A DNA stretch of 34,485 nt. Source: a bacterium (lineage in GTDB: Bacteria > Myxococcota_A > Bradymonadia > UBA7976 > UBA1532). Shown here one piece after another: positions 16,470-23,722 of this stretch. Where the stretch lies: assembly GCA_030426945.1 (NCBI GenBank), contig JAUHXL010000021.1, forward strand, positions 1 through 34,485, given 5' to 3'. The first letter of the stretch is position 1; each line of letters begins with the position of its first letter. The notes beneath the pieces are model-generated. The model worked only from the letters and a program-made list of their open reading frames with translations, was not told the origin of the DNA and made no database searches. A program made the translations under genes and the position numbers.

Positions 16470-16659
16470 CGGCTATCAGCTTTCAGCTTTCAGCTCGCCG
16501 GCTTCGCCGAGCTTTCAGCTTCTTCTTCACCGGGCACGGGCCCCGCTTCGACTCCAGCCGGGCAGTCGGACGTCGCCTCGCTCCGCCAGGGACCGGACGG
16601 GCGAGCCAAACCCGGCGTCCGGAGCCCGGCTGAGAGCTGAAAGCTGACCGCTGACAGCC
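16470..16659. repeat. Heptamer-armed inverted-repeat element, copy 1
   Basis: The left arm has CTATCAG-CTTTCAG-CTTTCAG (16473-16493), with another CTTTCAG in the following 20 bp. The right arm has CTGAGAG-CTGAAAG-CTGACCG-CTGACAG (16630-16657), the reverse complement pattern. The ends begin CCGGCT and finish AGCCCC. The ~190-bp unit carries no ORF of its own and fills the gap between two convergent genes. The second copy is at 23512. It resembles a REP/MITE-type non-autonomous element. Confidence 0.7.
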
Positions 16660-16713
16660 CCTCCAACCGCCGCGACGGATCAACGCGCCGCCGGCCTGCC
16701 TCGACGAGACGGT

Positions 16714-17397
16714 TCAGACGATCTCGAGCCGGTAGCCGACGCCGCGCACGGCGTGCAAGGCCCAGCCGGCGTCCGGGCCCCAGCCCAGCTTCTTCTTCAG
16801 GTTCGAGACGAAGTTGTCGACCGTGCGCGGATCGACCACCACGTCCTCGCCCCAGACGGCGTCGAGGATGGCGTCGCGCGACAGGGCGACCCCGGCCTGC
16901 TCGACGAGGAACACCAGCAGATCGAACTCGGTGCGGGTGAGCGCCACCTCGGCGCCGGCGGCGTCGTGCACCGTGCGCGCCTCGCGATCGATGGCCACGC
17001 CGCCGAGGCGCAGGCCGGTCGGCGCGCGGCGGGCGCCGGCGCGGCGCAGCAGGGCGTCGACGCGGGCGAGCAGCTCGCGCAGGCGGTAGGGCTTGGCGAG
17101 GTAGTCGTCGGCCCCGCTCTCGAAGCCGCGCACCAGATCGTCCTCGAGCGTGCGCGCGGTGAGCATCAGCACCAGCGTCGCGTCGCCGGCGTCGCGGCGG
17201 GCGCGGCACAGGCTGTAGCCGTCGCCGTCGGGCAGCATCAGGTCCAGCACCACCAGATCGAAGCCGCCGCCGGCCCACGCGGCGCGGCCCGCCTCGATGG
17301 TGCCCACCGCCTCGACGTCGTGCCCCTCGTCCTCGAGGTTGTCCTGCAGGGCCAGGCGCAGGTTGGCGTCGTCCTCGACCACCAGGATGCGGCTCAT
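16714..17397 (-). CDS. OmpR/PhoB-family response regulator
   Basis: 227 residues, ATG 17395-17397 with a GGGAGG site. Receiver at 1-118: acidic pocket E8-D9-D10 in ILVVEDDAN, D52 in LVVLDLMLPDGDG, T in MLTARTLEDD, and Lys in DDYLAKPY, all canonical. The C-terminal winged helix (~130-227) has ALTRTEFDLLVFLVEQAG, LSRDAILDAVWGED, the recognition helix RTVDNFVSNLKKKLG and the wing HAVRGVGYRLE. It should be phosphorylated by the kinase encoded just upstream (17612-19435). The two genes, normally overlapping, are separated by 214 bp of inserted sequence, which must alter coupling and may weaken its expression. The 7-4-7 direct repeat at 21078-21095 before the operon is the kind of site this family binds. 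Confidence 0.95.
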   Translation of the reverse strand: MSRILVVEDDANLRLALQDNLEDEGHDVEAVGTIEAGRAAWAGGGFDLVVLDLMLPDGDGYSLCRARRDAGDATLVLMLTARTLEDDLVRGFESGADDYLAKPYRLRELLARVDALLRRAGARRAPTGLRLGGVAIDREARTVHDAAGAEVALTRTEFDLLVFLVEQAGVALSRDAILDAVWGEDVVVDPRTVDNFVSNLKKKLGWGPDAGWALHAVRGVGYRLEIV

Positions 17398-17640
17398 GCG
17401 GTCCTCCCGATCCGTGCCTGGTCAGGGACAATACGTGACGAGCCGCGTCCTCGTCCCAACCCGTCGGACGTGCCCGTGCCCGTGCCCGAGCTGCTGCGCA
17501 GGCGTGAGGTGGCGCCCAACGGTTCGAAACCAAGGCGCTTTTCGGATCGACTGGCCAGCCGACCGGGACCACCCATCGGGCACGGGCACGGGCACGGGGC
17601 GACCGCAGGGGTCATCCAATCACCGATGCGGTCCTCCCGA
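17396..17640. mobile_element. ~230-bp insertion bounded by a 15-bp direct repeat, between kinase and regulator
   Basis: ATGCGGTCCTCCCGA occurs exactly at 17396-17410 and again at 17626-17640. On the minus strand this reads TCGGGAGGACCGCAT: at one end it is the ribosome site and start codon of the regulator, at the other the penultimate codons of the kinase. Removing one copy plus the 215-bp insert restores FGRTA-stop with the stop overlapping the regulator start as ATGA. So this is an insertion with duplication into a previously coupled junction. Inside are inverted GTGCCC hexamers (17470-17487 / 17578-17595). No transposase is encoded. Confidence 0.75.
17470..17595. repeat. Inverted GTGCCC x3 arms within the insertion
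   Basis: GTGCCC three times in tandem at 17470-17487, and its complement GGGCAC three times at 17578-17595: an 18-bp perfect inverted repeat with a 90-bp centre. Transcribed, it would fold into a long hairpin between the kinase and regulator open frames. Confidence 0.85.
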
Positions 17641-19435
17641 AGCGCAGCGTGAACAGGGAGCCGTCCGGCCCGGTGCGGGTCAGCTCGATGCGGCCCCCGT
17701 GCAGCGCCATGATGCGCCGGCAGAGCGCCAGGCCCAGGCCGCTGCCGCGCGCGTCGCGCCCAGGGACCCGGTAGAACGCGGTGAAGACGTGCCGCCGGGC
17801 GTCGGCGGGCACCCCCAGGCCGTTGTCGGCGACGGTGACCGTGAGGGGCTCGGCGGCGACCACGGCGACGTGGATCGCGATGGGGTCGCGCGCGTTGTAG
17901 CGGGCGGCGTTGCGGGCCAGGTTCTGGAACAGCAGCGTCAGCAGCTCGGGATCACCCTCGAGGTGCACGCCCTCGGCGCCCTCGACGCGCCAGTCCAGCG
18001 GGCGCTCCGCCGCGGCCTCGGCGTGGGCGTGGGCCGCCTCGAGCAGCGCGGCCAGGGCCACCCGCTCGCGCCGCGCCACCCAGCGCCCCTTGTCGATGCG
18101 GTTGAAGGACAGGATGTTCTCGACCATGAGGCCCAGCGCGTCGGTGGCCTGGACGATGCGGGTCGGGTAGTCGCGGGCGCGCGGCAGGTCGGCCAGGCGG
18201 CGCTCGAGCGTCTCGGCCATCACGCGGATGGACGCCAGGGGCGTGCGCAGCTCGTGGCTGACCGTCGAGACGAAGTCGCTCTTGAGCTCGAGGTAGCGCT
18301 GGCGCCTGGCCTGAGCGCCGAGCGCGACGACGGCCAGCAGCAGCGCCAGGGCCGCGCAGGTGGCGTTGAGGGCCGTCTTCGCCCGCCAGGCGCGCGTGGC
18401 CTGGGCGCGGGCGGCGGCGAAGGTGGGCGAGCGCACCCGCAGGGGCACGCCGCGCACCGGCGCCCGCTGGAAGGGCGCGGCCTCGACCGTGTCGTCGGGG
18501 GCCAGCAAACCGCGGCCGCGCATCTCGGCGGTGAGCTCGGCCAGCAGCGCCGGCAGCGCCACGGCGACGCCGGCGCGGGCGTCCGCCTCGGTCGGGGCGA
18601 CGTACCACGCGCCCCCGGCGGCGAGGGTCGGCGCGTCGACGTCGGCGAAGGGCTGCTCGGCGGCGGGCGCGGCGGCCGCGCGGGCCTCGAACGCGTCGGT
18701 GGGCGCCCCCGCGGCCATCGACTGGGCCACGGCGCGCCCCGCGAGGAAGTCGAAGTCGGCGCGGGTGAAGGCGTCGCGCCGCGCGAGGAGCGCCCGCTGC
18801 AGGCCCTCGAGGTGAGTGCCCTGCCGATCGGTCAGGCCCTCGTGCAGCAGGGCCCGCAGCAGGCCGGGATCCGGGCGGCCATCGGCCAGGAACCGGTCGA
18901 GCACGCCCAGGGTCAGCGGCAGATCGAAGGCGGCGTCGAGGCGGAAGCGCGCCCGGTGGGCCAGGAGCCCCCGGGTCGCCCGCTCGACGGCCGCGTCGTC
19001 GGCGGCGATCAGCGCGGCCACGACCTCGGCGGCCAGGCCGGCGCGCTCCGCGCGCGGCCCCTCACCCGGTGCGCCCTCGCCGGCGCGGGCGGCCGCGAAG
19101 ACGGCCCGCGCGGGCGTCGCGTCGCCCGGTCGGTGCGCCCAGCGTCGGGGCAGCGCCTGGGCCCCGTCCCGCCACAGGTACAGCCCATCGTCACCGACGA
19201 GCGGATCCGCCACGGCCGCCGCGCGGTCGGCCGCCGAGGCCTCGAGGCGCGCGGCCAGCGTGCCCGCCAGCGAGGTCAGCGCGTACTGCTCGAGCAGCAG
19301 CCGCCGCGCCTCGACCGCCGCGTGGGCGTCCGCCCGCTCGCGACCGAAGATACGCTGCAGGCTCCAGAGCCCGACGCCCAGCGCGACCAGGGCCAGGCCC
19401 AGGGCCAGGGCGGTGGGCAGCAGGCGAGCGCGCAC
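17612..19435 (-). CDS. Membrane sensor histidine kinase (PhoR-like core)
   Basis: 607 residues, GTG start at 19433-19435, 6 bp after the vWA gene. TM1 at ~5-27 (LPTALALGLALVALGVGL), a large periplasmic domain (~30-345, Ala-rich, unrecognised, containing FEARAAAA and GGAWYVAPTEAD), and TM2 at ~347-367 (LNATCAALALLLAVVALGA). Cytoplasmic DHp with DFVSTVSHELRTPLASIRV (H394). CA domain with N-box LFQNLARNAARYN, G1 VTVADNGLGVPAD, F-box HVFTAFYRVPG and G2 GSGLGLALCRRIMALHGG, all intact. The last residues SVIG appear to come from inserted DNA: before the insertion the protein would have ended FGRTA. The cognate regulator is at 16714. Confidence 0.93.
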   Translation of the reverse strand: MRARLLPTALALGLALVALGVGLWSLQRIFGRERADAHAAVEARRLLLEQYALTSLAGTLAARLEASAADRAAAVADPLVGDDGLYLWRDGAQALPRRWAHRPGDATPARAVFAAARAGEGAPGEGPRAERAGLAAEVVAALIAADDAAVERATRGLLAHRARFRLDAAFDLPLTLGVLDRFLADGRPDPGLLRALLHEGLTDRQGTHLEGLQRALLARRDAFTRADFDFLAGRAVAQSMAAGAPTDAFEARAAAAPAAEQPFADVDAPTLAAGGAWYVAPTEADARAGVAVALPALLAELTAEMRGRGLLAPDDTVEAAPFQRAPVRGVPLRVRSPTFAAARAQATRAWRAKTALNATCAALALLLAVVALGAQARRQRYLELKSDFVSTVSHELRTPLASIRVMAETLERRLADLPRARDYPTRIVQATDALGLMVENILSFNRIDKGRWVARRERVALAALLEAAHAHAEAAAERPLDWRVEGAEGVHLEGDPELLTLLFQNLARNAARYNARDPIAIHVAVVAAEPLTVTVADNGLGVPADARRHVFTAFYRVPGRDARGSGLGLALCRRIMALHGGRIELTRTGPDGSLFTLRFGRTASVIG

Positions 19436-19441
19436 CCGGCC

Positions 19442-21004
19442 TCAGCGCCGCACGACGGGGACGTGGTCGAAGCTCATGCCGGACAGCGGCGCCTCGGCGG
19501 CGAAGCGATCACCGCGCCGATCGAGGGCGCGGGCGCGCTCGGTGGCCGCGCGCAGGCCGACCACGTCGGCGCGGCTGCGCCAGCCCGCGGGCAGGCCATC
19601 GAGCAGGCCGACCAGCAGATCGTAGTCCAGGGCCCGCGCCCAGTAGGCGCCGCGCAGCTTCTCCGCCAGGCCGGCCGCGGCGAGGGCGAGGCGGCCGGGC
19701 GCGGAGGGCGCGTCGGCGACCACCGACCACGGCACGGCGGCGCTCACCACCTCCACCGCGCCGCCGTCGGGCGGCGTGAAGCGCGCCTCGAGGGTCGCCA
19801 GCGCATGCGTGGCGCCCGGCGCCAGCTTGATCTCGTAGAGCGCGGTGACGGCGGCCGACGCGCCCAGGGTGGCGCCGGGCGGCTGGCCGGGCGCGGCGCC
19901 GGCGTGGCGGCCCTCGTAGCCCAGCAGGCGGTAGCGCGTGACGGCGTCGGGCTCGAAGGCCACGCGCACGCGGACGTCGCGCGCGGCGACCGCGAGGTCC
20001 TGGCCGGCCACGTCGAGCAGCGCCGCGCCGGCCGCCTGGGCGTCGGCCGCGAAGCGGTACCGGCCCCCCGCGCGGCGGGTCAGATCCTCGAGCAGGGCGT
20101 CGTCGTAGGGGCGGTGCCCGACGCCCACCGTCGTGACGCCGACGCCGGCGTGGCGGGCCACGACGGCGACGAAGGCGTCGCGGCGGGCGCGCCCGGCCGG
20201 CCCCGCCGATCCGTCGGCGCAGTAGATCACGTGGCCCACGCCGCCGGCCGGGCGCGCCTCGACGGCGAGCGCCAGGCCCCGCTCGAGGGCGCGCGGATCA
20301 CCCACCGCCGCGCGGGGCGCTGCCTCGGCGAGGGCGGCGCGCACCACGGCCGCGTCGGGGGGGCCGGGGGCGCGCACGACGCGGCCGCGACCGTCGACCA
20401 CGGCGACCTGGTCCTCGAGCGCGAGGGCGTCGACCAGGCCCGCGACGGCCGCGGGCAAGAGCGGGCTGGGCGCGGCGAGATCCGCCACCACCACCACCAG
20501 CGCCGGCGCGCGGCGGACGGCGGGCCGCGCGCGCAGGGCCACCCGCATGACGTGGTAGCCCCGGCGGTGGGGCGACGGGAAGACCTCGGCGTGCAGCGCC
20601 AGCTCGGCCCCGGCGGCGGGCGGGGCGTCGCCGTAGTCGAAGGCGTTGAGGAAGGCCTCGACCCGCACCGCGCCCGGATCGGGCAGGCGCCCGTCGCTCA
20701 ACGCGGCGCGCGCGTGGTCGTAAGCCGCCGTGTCGACGTCGGCGGCGAAGCGCGACACCGCGTCCTCGGCGGTGTCGATGGTGGGGTTCACGCCGTAGTG
20801 GGTGACGAAGGCGGCGGGCACGGGATCGGCGGCCACCACGGTGATGCCCTCGAAGGGCATCTGCGGCGGCGCGGCGGCCTCGTCGGCGGGCGCGGGCCGC
20901 TGCATCGCGCCGCCGCACGCGGCGAGCGTCGCGGTGAGCGCCGCGAGGCCCGACCAACGGGCCCAACGCCGAGGGCCGCCGACCCCGTCTCGCTTCACGC
21001 CCAT
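19442..21004 (-). CDS. von Willebrand factor A-type lipoprotein, YfbK-like, MIDAS lost
   Basis: 520 residues, ATG with a GGGAGGT site. Signal peptide ending LTATLAACG, lipobox Cys ~30. The vWA N-terminal region found in YfbK-type proteins is clear (YGVNPTIDTAEDAVSRFAAD, VDTAAYDHARAAL, DPGAVRVEAFLNAFDYGDA). In the vWA core the MIDAS strand reads VVVVADLAAPSP where the family has DVSGSM, and the usual TDG(D/E)FN motif reads CADGSAGP, so the metal site is gone. The C-terminal region keeps YRLLGYEGRHAG and AAVTALYEIKLAPG. It is the first gene of an operon with a kinase and regulator, so it may act as an envelope sensor or partner of the kinase's periplasmic domain (inference). Confidence 0.88.
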   Translation of the reverse strand: MGVKRDGVGGPRRWARWSGLAALTATLAACGGAMQRPAPADEAAAPPQMPFEGITVVAADPVPAAFVTHYGVNPTIDTAEDAVSRFAADVDTAAYDHARAALSDGRLPDPGAVRVEAFLNAFDYGDAPPAAGAELALHAEVFPSPHRRGYHVMRVALRARPAVRRAPALVVVVADLAAPSPLLPAAVAGLVDALALEDQVAVVDGRGRVVRAPGPPDAAVVRAALAEAAPRAAVGDPRALERGLALAVEARPAGGVGHVIYCADGSAGPAGRARRDAFVAVVARHAGVGVTTVGVGHRPYDDALLEDLTRRAGGRYRFAADAQAAGAALLDVAGQDLAVAARDVRVRVAFEPDAVTRYRLLGYEGRHAGAAPGQPPGATLGASAAVTALYEIKLAPGATHALATLEARFTPPDGGAVEVVSAAVPWSVVADAPSAPGRLALAAAGLAEKLRGAYWARALDYDLLVGLLDGLPAGWRSRADVVGLRAATERARALDRRGDRFAAEAPLSGMSFDHVPVVRR

Positions 21005-21077
21005 GCCGACCTCCCGTTCGCTGCCCCCCGATCCTGCCGCGGCGGCCCCGCCCGCGGGTCACGGGCCGCTGGCGACT

Positions 21078-21095
21078 CGGTCACGGATCGGTCAT
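21078..21095 (+). promoter_or_regulatory. Pho-box-like 7-4-7 direct repeat
   Basis: CGGTCAC-GGAT-CGGTCAT, two 7-bp half-sites one helical turn (11 bp) apart, 74 bp upstream of the vWA ATG. OmpR/PhoB-type regulators bind such tandem repeats; the Pho box is CTGTCAT-AWAW-CTGTCAY, one mismatch per half-site. The repeat reads on the strand opposite to the operon it precedes. A candidate autoregulatory site for the regulator at 16714. Confidence 0.5.
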
Positions 21096-21111
21096 GACGG
21101 ACCCCTGAGGC

Positions 21112-21708
21112 TCACTGCAACGCGCGGTACGGCTTCGGGAACATCACCCAGCGCCCGTTGACGTGCACCAGCCCGTCGAAGGCCAGGCCCGTGGTCTCGC
21201 CGGGGCGGACGAACTTGAAGCGATAGAACATGACGTCCGGCTTCAGCTTCGCGGCGATCTGGCGATAGCCGCCGGGGAACTCGGCCGCCTCGCCCTCGCC
21301 CGCGGCGATCTGCGCGCCGGTGGCCGACCACACCCGCAGCGCCGACTGCCCCTCCTTGGGTCGCACGTGCATGGCGCCGGCGTCCCAGGCGGGCGCGTAC
21401 GTGGTGCGGGCCTGCTCGGCCGCGTCACCGACGAACACGGCGGCGTAGTCCTCGGCCTTCGGGCGCAGCGCCGCCGACAGCGCCACGGTGTCCGCCTCGG
21501 GCACCAGGAAGGACTTCAGCAGCGCCTCCGCCCCCTCGCGCGTGCCCGGAAAATCGACCTTCACGGCGGGCTTCGGGGGCGCGGGGGGCACCGCTGGGGC
21601 CGCCTGAGGCGCGTCGGCCCCCGGCGCCTCGCCGCCCGCGTCGTCCTTCTTGTTGCCGCAGGCCGCCACCCACGTCAGGGCCAGCGCGGCCAGCCAGAGC
21701 CTGTTCAT
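21112..21708 (-). CDS. Small lipoprotein of unknown function
   Basis: 198 residues, ATG 21706-21708 with GGGAG 6 bp upstream. Signal MNRLWLAALALTWVAACG with lipobox VAAC. An Ala/Pro-rich linker (EAPGADAPQAAPAVPPAPPK) leads to a ~130-residue domain: GTREGAEALLKSFLVPEAD, LSAALRPKAEDYAAVF, GGYRQIAAKLKPDVMFYRFK and the closing HVNGRWVMFPKPYRAL. The last part is typical of small NTF2/DUF-type lipoprotein domains with an alpha+beta fold. No active-site pattern. It ends 107 bp before the vWA gene on the same strand, so read-through is possible. It is divergent from the hydrolase gene, and both promoters must fit in 77 bp. Confidence 0.75.
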   Translation of the reverse strand: MNRLWLAALALTWVAACGNKKDDAGGEAPGADAPQAAPAVPPAPPKPAVKVDFPGTREGAEALLKSFLVPEADTVALSAALRPKAEDYAAVFVGDAAEQARTTYAPAWDAGAMHVRPKEGQSALRVWSATGAQIAAGEGEAAEFPGGYRQIAAKLKPDVMFYRFKFVRPGETTGLAFDGLVHVNGRWVMFPKPYRALQ

Positions 21709-21785
21709 GCACGTCTCCCGTCCGGTCTCGGACGGGGTAGCAGCGCGGGCTCGACACGTCAACGGCGGTGCGGTTGACTGCGCCC

Positions 21786-22652
21786 ATGCGCGTCTCACAC
21801 CACGAGGTCGGAGGGCTGCGGTTCGCGGTGCGCACCGCGGGCGCGGGGCCCCTCGCCCTGCTGTTGCACGGCTTCCCCGACGCCGCCGCGTCGATGGATC
21901 CGCTGGCCGAGCGTCTGGTGGCGCGGGGGTGGCGCGTCGCGGCGCCGTCGCTGCGGGGGTATCCGCCGAGCGACGTGCCGCGGTCGCCGGTGCGCCTGGC
22001 GGAGCTGGTCGCCGACGCGGTGGGCCTGATCGACGCGCTGGGCGGCGACGAGAGGTCGTGGATCGTGGGCCACGACTGGGGCGCCGTGATCGCCTACGCG
22101 ACGGCCCTGGCCCACCCGCACCGTCTGGCGGGCGTCGCCGGGCTGAGCGTGCCCCCGCTGCCAATGCTGCTGGGCAACCTGCCGCGTCACCCCCTGCAGG
22201 TGCTCACCAGCCGCTACATGCTGGCCTTCAACGCGCCGGGCGCCGCGCGACGGGCTCGCCGGGACGATCTGCGCGCGATCGATCGCCTGTGGCGCCGCTG
22301 GACGCCCCGCGCCGCGCCCGACGCGGACGCGCTGCGGCGGGCGCGCGAGGCGCTGATCGCGCCGGGCGCCTTCGAGGCCGCCATCGGCTACTACCGCATG
22401 CTGCGTCGGCCGGCGTTCTACCGCCACCTGATGCGCCCGCTGCCGGTGCCCACCCTGGTGCTGGCCGGCAGCCTGGATCCCTGCATCGAGGCGGGCCTGT
22501 ACGCGCCCCACCCGGCGTCCTTCGCCGCGCCGTACCGCGTCGAGATGGTGCCCGGCGCGGGCCACTTCCTGCCCCTCGAGGCGCCCGACGTCGTCGCCGA
22601 TCGGCTCCTGGCCTTCGTGAAGCGCTTGAACCCAAAGGCCCCCGCCGAGTAA
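21786..22652 (+). CDS. Alpha/beta hydrolase, epoxide-hydrolase type
   Basis: 288 residues from the ATG at 21786. Oxyanion motif LLLHGFPDAA, SLRGYPPSD, nucleophile D97 in IVGHDWGAVIAY (Asp rather than Ser, as in epoxide hydrolases and haloalkane dehalogenases), acid D231 in LAGSLDPCI, and base H260 in PGAGHFLPLEAP. The helical cap contains GYYRMLRRP, the tyrosine-bearing region that in epoxide hydrolases polarises the ring oxygen. Soluble, no signal peptide. The family converts epoxides to diols through a covalent ester; the natural substrate is unknown. Monocistronic as far as can be seen. Confidence 0.9.
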   Translation: MRVSHHEVGGLRFAVRTAGAGPLALLLHGFPDAAASMDPLAERLVARGWRVAAPSLRGYPPSDVPRSPVRLAELVADAVGLIDALGGDERSWIVGHDWGAVIAYATALAHPHRLAGVAGLSVPPLPMLLGNLPRHPLQVLTSRYMLAFNAPGAARRARRDDLRAIDRLWRRWTPRAAPDADALRRAREALIAPGAFEAAIGYYRMLRRPAFYRHLMRPLPVPTLVLAGSLDPCIEAGLYAPHPASFAAPYRVEMVPGAGHFLPLEAPDVVADRLLAFVKRLNPKAPAE

Positions 22653-22682
22653 GACGCGCAGCCGAAACATGGGGAGGACATC

Positions 22683-23462
22683 ATGCGGAACGCGCGCACC
22701 TTCGGGCTCGTGCTGGGGTTGGCCTGTCTGGCGCTGGCCGGCTGTGACGACGACGACGACGCGACCAGCCCGGCCGACGCCGGCGCGGGCGGCGCCCCGG
22801 GCGCGGGCGGCACGCCCGGCGCGGGGGGGACGCCCGGCGCGGGGGGGACGCCCGGCGCGGGCGGCGCGCCCGGCGCCGGTGGCACGCCCGGCGCGGGCGG
22901 CGAGCCCGGCATGGGCGGCACGCCCGGCGCCGGCGGCGAGCCCGGCATGGGCGGCGCCGGCGGCGGGCTGAACGTCACCTGCGAGACCGATCGCGACTGC
23001 GGCTTCGGCGTCCCGCCGCGGTGCCTGATCGAGGTCGAGAGCGAGGAGGGCCGCTGCGTGCAGTGCCGCGTGAAGCGGGACTGCGGCGAGACCGCCCCCT
23101 TCTGCAGCGTCGAGGGCAACTGCGTGGCGTCGACCGACTTCCCCCTCGCCTGCGAGGTGGACATCGACTGCATCCAGGAGCGCCCGGCCTGCCTGATCGC
23201 CGAGGGGCGGCTGCGCGGTCAGTGCGTCGAGTGCACCGACGACGCCCAGTGCCCCGCCGAGGCGCCCGTGTGCGGCGACGACAACACCTGCGTGGCCGGC
23301 GGCGAGCCGGCGGGGTGCCGCGAGTCCTTCGACTGCCCCGTCGAGCGCCCCGAGTGTCGCATCCCGCCGGGCGCCGAGACGGGCGACTGCGTCGAGTGCC
23401 TCGACGGCATGTCCTGCCCGGCCGAGCGCCCGACCTGCAACGCCGAGGGCACCTGCGAGTAG
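22683..23462 (+). CDS. Cys-rich surface lipoprotein with PGAGGT repeats
   Basis: 259 residues, ATG 22683 with GGGGAGGA upstream. Signal with lipobox LAGC (Cys ~21), then DDDDD, then about ten 6-residue PGAGGx/PGMGGx repeats (22782-22970) as a flexible tether. The C-terminal 165 residues are four diverged Cys modules (TCETDRDCGFG, CVQCRVKRDCG, CVECTDDAQCPAEAPVCGDD, CVECLDGMSCPAERPTC) spaced ~40-50 residues, with paired Cys suited to disulfides. This plan is frequent in Myxococcota (Sandaracinus/Nannocystis-type) secreted proteins and has no known enzymatic role; adhesion or ligand binding is a guess. Confidence 0.85.
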   Translation: MRNARTFGLVLGLACLALAGCDDDDDATSPADAGAGGAPGAGGTPGAGGTPGAGGTPGAGGAPGAGGTPGAGGEPGMGGTPGAGGEPGMGGAGGGLNVTCETDRDCGFGVPPRCLIEVESEEGRCVQCRVKRDCGETAPFCSVEGNCVASTDFPLACEVDIDCIQERPACLIAEGRLRGQCVECTDDAQCPAEAPVCGDDNTCVAGGEPAGCRESFDCPVERPECRIPPGAETGDCVECLDGMSCPAERPTCNAEGTCE

Positions 23463-23511
23463 CCGCGGGTCAGAGGGGTCTGCCCAACAGCCGCTGGTGG
23501 TTCGCTCCGAC

Positions 23512-23663
23512 CGGCTATCAGCTATCAGCTATTGGCTGTCAGCCGGGCCCCGTCCGCAGTGCCGAGCCCGGACCGCGGGGCCAGGTCGACGGGCCGCGAC
23601 CAGGGCACAGGGTCCCAATCGTCGCGGCTGAGCTGAGAGCTGACCGCTGACCGCTGATCGCCC
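23512..23663. repeat. Heptamer-armed inverted-repeat element, copy 2
   Basis: Left arm: CTATCAG-CTATCAG-CTATTGG-CTGTCAG (23515-23542). Right arm: CTGAGAG-CTGACCG-CTGACCG-CTGATCG (23633-23660). Same ends as copy 1 (ACCGGCTATCAGCT on the left; CTGACCGCTGA then CCC on the right), but a shorter, different centre (~90 bp). It also fills a gap between convergent genes (23463-23722). The remainder of that gap shows nothing recognisable. Confidence 0.7.
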
Positions 23664-23722
23664 GACCGCAAGGGCGGGGTGTGCGGTGGAGCCACGGGTC
23701 CGAATCACCCCCCGGTCAGGGA

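Noticed and set aside
17297-21097. 1266-residue plus-strand open frame
   Set aside because: Antisense shadow of three clear minus-strand genes (regulator, kinase, vWA). Composition is Arg/Gly/Ala-rich without domains; open only because of GC-rich codons.
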